Source: Acanthopleura granulata
Taxonomy: Eukaryota > Mollusca > Polyplacophora > Chitonida > Chitonidae
Reading direction: 5' to 3'
Length of the DNA stretch: 64,000 nt
NCBI GenBank assembly: GCA_016165875.1
Contig: JABBOT010000009.1
Location: forward strand, 15,168,566-15,232,565
Of the stretch, positions 57,267 to 64,000 are shown in pieces (position 1 is the first letter of the stretch; the number at the start of each line of letters is the position of its first letter). A program made the translations under genes and the position numbers. The notes beneath the pieces are model-generated. The model made no database searches and was not told the origin of the DNA. It worked only from the letters and a program-made list of their open reading frames with translations.

Positions 57267-57960
57267 TTGGCATTTATTGACGCCGTGAGAAAATTGCAAA
57301 ATGTTAATCCGAGGACGAAAACAGAGCACCAGGTCTTGACCACGCACACGGCTCTCATCTTACAGTTCCTGACTGAACCCTTCGTGTACGATGGCATGGC
57401 GGCACATGCGGCCGCTCAAAAAGAACATGTTTTTCAACAGTTTTCGTTGGAAAATTTCTTACCACGTCAAAACCAGATTTTTCTACTTTATTAATGAATC
57501 CATTACCCCATATATTGCAAGATATAAAGAATCCATGTCCATGCAGCTGTCACTTCAGAGGTGAATGGAATGGAGTCATTTTAATAGTCCACGGACCTGG
57601 ATTGCTGCTGCACCAACTGAATGACTGCATAAGTGGATCGCTTCATAGAAGGATTGCACGACAGATGGATTTATTCAGAGGTGGCTTGTTCGTCATCTGT
57701 ATATTGCTTGCCGCATGGTTCTTTCAAAACAAAATGGCTTCATATATGGATGGTTTTACAGCTGCACGATTCGCTTCGGGTAAAGTCGTATATCTTGTGG
57801 GATTGTTCCTGGAAATCTTCATGGATGGATTGCTGCCTAGTCGTAGAGATGTACGGATGGCACGTTTCTCAACTGTGTAACTCGTCGAACTACTTTCTTC
57901 CCAAAATCGAAAGACTTTTTGGCAGACTTGTTTTCAAAAAGGATATCAATAAATAAATTA
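57267..57960 (+). other. Unassigned open stretch, possibly coding or a repeat relic
   Basis: Open frames at 57267-57494 and 57494-57880 follow a TTTATTTCAG acceptor-like site at 57259. The second frame has two hydrophobic runs (GGLFVICILLAAWFF and YLVGLFLEIFM). Words such as GGATGGATTGCTGC and CGATTCGCTT recur within the segment. I recognise no family. It could be a lineage-specific 3' exon, a decayed mobile element or chance. Confidence 0.25.
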
Positions 57961-58327
57961 TTCCTAGTGACTATGGTCTCACATTCGCATGGCTCTCCAT
58001 CGAAACAGATTATAAACAGAAGGGTATGGAAATTTCACTTTTGAGGACGAATATTTTTGGCGTTAAATTTAATTTTCTTTTTGACGCGTTGTACTTCTGC
58101 CGATGGTAGTTTTGGATTGAAATGTATACCACTGTTTTGGGGCCATGGAGGATTCCACTTGCACAGCTTTGTTCAACAGGTCATCATGCATGCCATGTGG
58201 GCAGTTGCTTGAACTGAGCATTCATTCATTCATTGCCTTTTTGGAGTGAAACACGGTGGCCACTGACATACGAAGTTGTGTTTCCATGAAAACATATTCT
58301 GACGAACCATGTAATGTGACATCAGTT

Positions 58328-58475
58328 TTGTGTCTGATATAAGATCAAGTTGTGCAACTCTAACGAAAGTTTTCTTACGAAACACCATGTGAAAGTTTTG
58401 TATCAGATCAAGTTTTCATCATGTGAAAAACTGTGTCTGATATCAAATCAAGTTAAACCTGAACTGAGTTTCTGT
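58328..58475 (+). repeat. Short imperfect tandem repeat
   Basis: Three or more copies of a TGTATCAGATCAAGTT-like block with CATGTGAAAG-like spacers, period about 50 bp. Confidence 0.55.
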
Positions 58476-58517
58476 ATCATGTGCGAAAGAGCTTTGTGTC
58501 CGTTACTCATGTCTATC

Positions 58518-58650
58518 AGCAACCAGCGGATGGTCGTGGGTTTCCCCCGGGCTCTGCCCGGTTCCCTCCCATCATAATGCTGGCGGCCGTCGTATAAATG
58601 AAATATTCTTGAGTACGGCGTAAAACACCAATCAAACAAATAAATAAATT
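58518..58650 (+). mobile_element. SINE family A 3' half
   Basis: CAACCAGCGGATGGTCGTGG, CATCATAATGCTGGCGGCC, GAGTACGGCGTAAAACACC and an AAATAAATAAA tail. Confidence 0.9.
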
Positions 58651-58841
58651 GGTGGAATATCCCTATCTCCTTGGAGCAACATCCTTTTCTCCTTGCCATC
58701 AAAGATGAATGTTCAAAGCAATTCATGTCCATTTTACAGCATATACTGGGCTCACCTTACACCCATGTGGCTGCCTTGTGCAGATAACTCAGTTTGTGGC
58801 ACAACAAGCATACTTTTCAATTCGAACAAAACTCCATTTCA

Positions 58842-59104
58842 AATATTTATTTATTTGATTGATATTTTACGACGTATTCAAGAGCACTTCACATATACGA
58901 CAGCAACCAGCATTATGGCGGAAGGAAACCGGGAAGAGCCCGGAGGAAACCCACGACCATCCGCAGGTTGCTGGCGGACCTTCCACCAAATGGCCCGAGA
59001 GGAAGTCAGCATGAGCTGGACTTGAGCTCACAGCGACCGCATTGGTGGGAGGCTTCTGGGTCATTACTCTGCTCTAGCGCTAAGCAACTGAGACACGGAG
59101 GCGT
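58842..59104 (-). mobile_element. SINE family A, full length, antisense
   Basis: TTTATTTATTTGATTGATAT, AACCAGCATTATGGCGG, AACCCACGACCATCCGCAGG, CTTGAGCTCACAGCGACCGC and CTGAGACACGGAGGC. Forms an inverted pair with the copy at 58518-58650. Confidence 0.92.
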
Positions 59105-60919
59105 TTCAAATACACTGAACTACATTAAATCAGTCACCGATGAAAGTGCATGCATACACTCTATCTAGAAAACTGTCCAGAAATAATCATGTGTACATTA
59201 AGGAGAACATACCAGAGACTTGATACAAATTCGCTTCATTTACCTATATAGCTCAAGTTACTGCCTTTCGGAAAATGTCAGACTCGTACCTGTATCAAAA
59301 CCTGTAAAAAAGCAATCAACATTATAAATTTAACGTATTTTGTGAATCACTTTGAACGGTAAGACGTGCACGACGAGGCTGATATTTTGTGATGATTAAG
59401 TATTTGGGCTATTGTAAAATATATGTAATAGTTAAAAAAAATAGATTGAGTAATCGCTCATCGATATTTCCTTTTCGGGGGGTAACTATGTGATGCCTCA
59501 AATTTATCCATTTACGTTGTTTCCATATTAACCAGATTACCAATTTCCCCACGTCCACGTCCACAAGAAACGTATAACTTTGTCCCCTCTACAACCTCCA
59601 CTCGTTTTTCACGTGCATGTAGTTCTAATTTTTGATGGATACACATACGAAACGGTGCCTCGACCCTACACAGTTGCCGTGGTAATCAGACTGTCAATGT
59701 CCCTGCACATTATATGAGAACATATTTCTTCGGGCGTATGTAGAGGCCACCTGAACTCCTGTTACTACATGTAGCTCGGAAGAGGCATGACTATGGTCAT
59801 AATTTAGAAATTATTTTTTGTTGGTAATACACAGAAACCCATCAAGACCAAACACACGAATCCGTTTCTGAATCTAGGACTCAAGTTTATTATCTTTCTG
59901 TAAAAACAGAAACAACACACGAACATTTCACCACAGCACATCTTCCTCACCATTCTGAGAGTGACGCTCACTATTCCAACAGTCACGCTCACCATCAGAC
60001 ATCAATTTCTTTACTAATGCAAAAGAGTAACAAATGCCACAAGCATTACCGGGGAAATCATATCAGTCTTACATGAAGGATATACTCTAACTGCCACAAG
60101 TCTTGGGACTCTGGGAGCCAGATGTCACGAAAAAGTACCAACCCAGTAGCTTTGGGTACGAGGATCCCAGAGGCATATGAAAGTCTAAATAAACAAACTA
60201 AGGCCATGTTCACATACTGTCATTTGTCACCCTAACTCATCCAATTTTAATCTGTTTCAATTTTGTTCAATTCCGCACGCTGGCACGACAAATTGTATGT
60301 GTGAATGGGGCTTTACAGTCAATATTTCGTTTAATGCTGAGCATGAGCAAAAAGCAAAGAAGAAGTGAAAAGCGAACTGTAGCAGTTATTCACAGCAAGT
60401 GACAGAGATGCTCTTGCCTTTTTACAAAACCGAAATGACACAACTGGATTTCACTTGCAAGAATTTTTATATGAATGTGAAATGCTACTGTACAGTGAAC
60501 AAACTCCAAATATGAAGTGTGAGTTGTTGTTTTTTTTCAATTCACCTCCAGAATTCTATATTAAATAAGGAACACTAGCAATGGCCAAAGACAACAAATA
60601 GAAAGTTAACAAAACAAACAAAAGTTTTGATTTGGCATATTTAGCAGAAATCACGAAGACCGCAGAAGTGCTTTTAGATCACCTTTAAAGAAAACAATGT
60701 GTGGTAAATATGTCGTCAATATTCTTGCCTATAATCACTCCACAGTTCATGTATGAAATAGTCATCAGTGCTCTAGAACTTGAAAGTCAACTATTTACAA
60801 TAATTAATGTTGTTATAATTTACTCTTCAGCACTAATCACATTGAAAAAAAAAGACCAAAAAAAAAAAAAAAAAAAAGACAAAACACTGTTACAGCTTTC
60901 ACACAAGTCTCCATCTGAA
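59105..60919. other. Convergent intergenic region and MDH2 3' UTR
   Basis: No coding segment seen. It should contain the 3' UTR of MDH2 (minus). Candidate AATAAA on the minus strand at about 59886 is far from the stop, so the real end is undetermined. An A-run at 60845-60885 (+ strand) is low complexity. Confidence 0.45.
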
Positions 60920-61048
60920 TTAACTCTGTCGGACAAAGTCTTCTCCCTTCTGGATATTAGCTAGTAATTCAGGCATGGCATCCTTCAAAAGGTTTACTTC
61001 ATATTCTATCAATTTGCCAATTCCTAGATTCTTTTCCACTCCATTTTT
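60920..61048 (-). CDS. MDH2: MDH2 terminal coding exon with stop
   Basis: Minus strand, acceptor ATTTTCAG, 42 codons plus TAA (60920-60922). Encodes [13 protein letters not shown] then KKGEDFV-like KGEDFVRQS, the family's C-terminal helix. The 3' UTR runs to lower coordinates; no polyadenylation signal is placed with confidence. A 41-bp T-rich stretch on the coding strand lies within it. Confidence 0.93.
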   Translation of the reverse strand, partial: KNGVEKNLGIGKLIEYEVNLLKDAMPELLANIQKGEDFVRQS

Positions 61049-63184
61049 CTGAAAATAGCACAGGAAAGAAAACATGGATTATTTCATTTCAGTTTTATTA
61101 GTATACAAGGGAAAACAAATTTATTTATTTATTTGATAGGTGATTAATTACATGCTGAAGAATAATTTACTTCTACAAAGATCTGCATTTATTTATTTGA
61201 TTTGTGTTTTACGTCGTACTCAAGAATATTTCACTTATACAATGGCAGGCAGATTTATGGTGGGAGGCAACTCAGCAAAGCCCAGGGCAAACTTACAACC
61301 ATCAGCAGGTTGCTGGCGGATTTCCCATGCATGACAGGACAGAAAGCTAGCGTGAGCTGGACTTCCACTCTCAGCGATTGCAGTGGTGATAGGCTCCTCG
61401 TCAGAGAGGCCTACTTCTAGAATGATGGATCTTCATGAACAACCCATGCCCTTTGGAACTTGGAACGTATCTGACAAATTTCTTAACATCAAAAGGGTAA
61501 AAAAACCAGATCATCTAAACGATCCAGTAATTATGTCTTTCAACAGCCTTTTGGTTAATGAACAAGGTATCCATAAAATATCCCTCACCATTACACAATT
61601 ACCTTCCCACACAACACACAAGAGGGCCTTGTGCCCATTTCTTACCCCGAGCAAAACTGGTGTGGCAAAATATTTGGCTTCTGTTTCATCTGACCGTACG
61701 AAAGCACACTCGATTTTCCCCTCTGCGCCGCCAATGGCTTCAAGGAGAGACGTTGTGAATCTGGCGGCAGCATAGGCCATAGAAAGAGTGGCGGAGCCCT
61801 GTGAGATAAGAGGAGACAATCAATACAGGTCATGCAATCATACACCTTAACAATTAGGGCTTAGTTAGCCACTTAGTAATGAAAATAGGAAAGGGTGTTA
61901 TTTCTTGTTGATGATATTGTCTGACCTTGGAATGATGAGGAGATGCCCTTAAGTAGTTACCCGGGAAGATGTTAGCGGGACTGCAGAACAACTTGGGATT
62001 TTGTAACGCGTTCTCCCTAATGTTTATGACAAATGAGTGATGCTCCAATGCAAAATAACAGCATGGTAAGGCTACTTGCCAATCTTAATAACACAGTAGT
62101 ATTCATCTTTAAGTTAAACATCAAACAGAACGCGACTATTCTTTTAATACTGTAAACACAAGAACGAAGTTCAACAGATCAATCTAACTAGTTTTCTATA
62201 TATTCTCTATACCATTCCATGCTAAAATTGGCAGACTGGTCCTACCATGCGGTAAAGTGATGACGTCCCATCACAAAGGGGCATCACTCTCATCACATCT
62301 CAAAACCTGCATATTGTTATGATCAGATGGCCAAAAAGATTAGCCAAACAGGAAGTAACCAGAACAAGGTGGTGTAGACTGTATCTTCACTCCTGGGAAC
62401 ATAACGCTTGGATACTCAGAACTTACCGCCCCAGCTTTGGCCTCTACCACCTCTGTTCCAGCATTCTGTATTCGAACTGTAAGTTTCGCTCTCTCATCCT
62501 TAAGAACATTAAAACAAGCAAATTTCAGTTAATTTCTGTTCCAACATTTTCATTTTATACCAGTAAACTGTCTATGATATATTATTTTTAAAATATCAAC
62601 CAAAACAATCCATCCAATTTATCAAAATATTCAAACTTGAGGTCATTTCGTTCTTTTGCCTTTCCCTTTATTTATTACATTCCACTGTGCTCTTGCATGT
62701 GAAAGGCTCATTAAAAACAATGAATGTCCCTATTACAAAACTCCATTCTTTTACCTTATTGATTAACAAAAGTCAAGCACAAGTACACAGCACTTGGTAT
62801 AGTAATTCACCTAAAGCCTGTGAAAGTGCACTTTCAGAAACACACGTAGGCCTTAAAGTGATACTTTTGATGCCAACACTGAAATTTTTCCAATAAGAAA
62901 TAAATCAAACTTCAGGAAAAAAAATACTTTTAAGCGGCAATGTATGAAGACTGATGAATCAAACAGAATAAAGCAAAAACTGTAGACTGAAGAAAGTTAA
63001 ACTTTAGGTGAAAGACTGTAGACATAACGGTTATTGAGCAGCGTGCCCAGCACAGGGTGTCATATGGGCCTTGTCTTACCTGTGGGAAGGACATAGGGGG
63101 CGTGGCCTGTGAGATGAGGGGGATGATTGTCACACCTGAGTGCCCACCAATGACGGGTACATTCACCTTAGACGCGTCCAATCC
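60920..63184 (-). CDS. MDH2: Mitochondrial malate dehydrogenase, last four coding exons (5' part outside the window)
   Basis: NAD-dependent malate dehydrogenase of the mitochondrial matrix (malate to oxaloacetate, citric acid cycle). Four minus-strand exons join in phase 0 throughout and give the C-terminal ~153 residues. [15 protein letters not shown] carries the catalytic His; [26 protein letters not shown] and the C-terminal KNLGIGK and GEDFV blocks are characteristic of the mitochondrial rather than the cytosolic enzyme. The NAD-binding half and transit peptide must lie beyond 64000. Convergent with the cyclase gene. Confidence 0.95.
61190..61412 (-). mobile_element. SINE family A in MDH2 intron
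   Basis: TTTATTTATTTGATTTGTG, TTTTACGTCGTACTCAAG, TTATGGTGGGAGGCAACTC and a decayed tRNA head. In the sense orientation relative to MDH2. Confidence 0.9.
61646..61798 (-). CDS. MDH2: MDH2 exon ([14 protein letters not shown])
   Basis: Minus strand, acceptor ATCTCACAG, donor GTAAGA, 51 codons, phase 0. Begins [14 protein letters not shown] and ends YFATPVLLG, matching the substrate-domain helix and following strands of the family. Confidence 0.95.
62427..62498 (-). CDS. MDH2: MDH2 exon (DERAKL to AKAGA)
   Basis: Minus strand, acceptor CTTAAG, donor GTAAGT, 24 codons, phase 0. Encodes [16 protein letters not shown], a near-invariant mitochondrial MDH segment. Confidence 0.95.
63080..63184 (-). 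CDS. MDH2: MDH2 exon with catalytic histidine
   Basis: Read on the minus strand: acceptor TGTGACAG before 63184, donor GTAAGA after 63080, 35 codons, phase 0. Encodes [17 protein letters not shown]. The His of GGH is the catalytic proton acceptor. Ends at MSFPQ. Confidence 0.95.
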
Positions 63185-63299
63185 CTGTCACAGAAACACA
63201 ACAGAGGATGGGTAACCTGAGGACACTGCTCATTCTAGGTACATGTAGGCCATCACATACTGTAGTACGTGTACAATGGTAACACATAGTTTCTAGCAT

Positions 63300-63460
63300 A
63301 TTCTGAAGAATTTATTTACATATTTACTTGAAATTATAATGTTCATTATGAATTTCTCACTCATGTGATGGCTGTCAGTCTTATGGTGACGGAAACCAGA
63401 GTGCCCAGAGTAAACCACCAGCCTCTGGCAAGTCAATGACAAAATTTCTCATCTTTGGCG
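63300..63460 (-). mobile_element. Family B fragment, antisense, in MDH2
   Basis: CTCATGTGATGGCTGTCAGT, TATGGTGACGGAAACCAGAG and TGGCAAGTCAATGACAAAAT, the complements of the family B 3' and central blocks. Confidence 0.65.
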
Positions 63461-63658
63461 CACAAATATGGTTCGCTCTAGCGGGCTTACCCATCGATTT
63501 ATTATCTATAGAGGCAAAGCCCTAGATCCTTACAACTCCCTGCAGTTGTATTTTGCTAACAAATCATGCTGTCCCTCTCACTGTGATGCTGGCATCGATA
63601 AATCACTCAATTTTCATAGACTCACATGTCTAAACTGTTCGTTTGCCTTGTGCTATCC

Positions 63659-63831
63659 GGTTGACAACTACGTCATCGTGTTGGGGGCCTTCTAGATGGC
63701 AGGCTCTAACGACCGTGACTCGGAAGCCCGCTCATTGAGTACTCGGCTCAGGCCGGACTTATCGACCGAGACTCGGAAGTAAACTACACCACCAAAGCGG
63801 GCCCCCAAAACGATGACATAGTTGTCACCAT
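63659..63831. mobile_element. Foldback or MITE-like element with ~28-bp inverted ends
   Basis: The left arm (63659-63690, with ACGTCATCGTGTTGGGGGCC) and right arm (63800-63831, with GGGCCCCCAAAACGATGAC) are inverted copies with few mismatches. Between them, CGACCG-GACTCGGAAG occurs twice, 55 bp apart. There is no coding capacity. Lies in the MDH2 intron. Confidence 0.65.
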
Positions 63832-64000
63832 GACCAATCTGGCACAATTGACTTTCAGAATGGATCTACTGTGGAGCAGTTTTGTACCCGTGTGCATTTC
63901 TCAAGAGGCTGTGCGATCGGACAACACAGTACTACGAACAGCTTAGACAATAAATGGGTCTACGAAAATAAATGTTTTATTGATGCCAACATTTAATTGA

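Noticed and set aside
60845..60885. A-run as a poly(A) tail of a processed insertion
   Set aside because: No coding or UTR-like sequence of a retrocopy adjoins it, and it lies in the 3' UTR region of MDH2.

Overview
The window is nuclear DNA from an animal. It has split genes with GT-AG introns, dense degenerate SINEs, minisatellites and a decayed LTR retrotransposon. The repeat style (tRNA-headed SINEs ending in a 'TTGAGTACGGCGTAAAAC' block plus an AAATA-type tail) and the BEL/Pao element suggest a lophotrochozoan, most likely a mollusc. That taxon call is inference from memory of similar repeats, not a database result.

About 54 kb (2751-56354, + strand) is one gene for a single-pass receptor guanylate cyclase of the natriuretic-peptide-receptor type. 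I place 22 exons. All junctions are GT-AG and the phases agree throughout, giving a continuous product of about 999 residues. It contains most of the ligand-binding ectodomain, one membrane helix, a kinase-homology domain with a degenerate catalytic loop, a coiled-coil linker and a complete cyclase domain. The signal peptide and first ~60-90 residues are missing; they lie upstream of the window or in an exon before 2751 that I could not recognise. The introns hold nearly everything else: many SINE copies, other interspersed repeats and several tandem arrays.

The largest late intron (43478-53970) carries a minus-strand BEL/Pao retrotransposon (about 45423-51016, possibly to 51357). It has frameshifts, one in-frame stop and an internal deletion that removes the integrase catalytic core. 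No matching LTR pair is visible.

The right end (60920-63184, minus) holds the last four coding exons of mitochondrial malate dehydrogenase, convergent with the cyclase gene. Its 5' exons are beyond the window. The 56.4-60.9 kb gap holds SINEs, one unexplained open stretch near 57.5 kb and the presumed 3' ends of both genes.

The most unusual signal is that three minisatellites in the cyclase gene are phased on splice junctions: a 55-bp unit after exon 12, a 30-bp unit after exon 18 and a 51-54-bp unit before exon 4. Each unit carries a copy of the adjacent exon edge and its splice site, so each intron holds a ladder of decoy or alternative splice sites. Other structures worth checking are a nested 521-bp duplication of a 32-bp minisatellite, a ~155-bp-period series of X-box-like palindromes, a foldback element near 63.7 kb and a cluster of CACGTG boxes near 0.8-1.1 kb.
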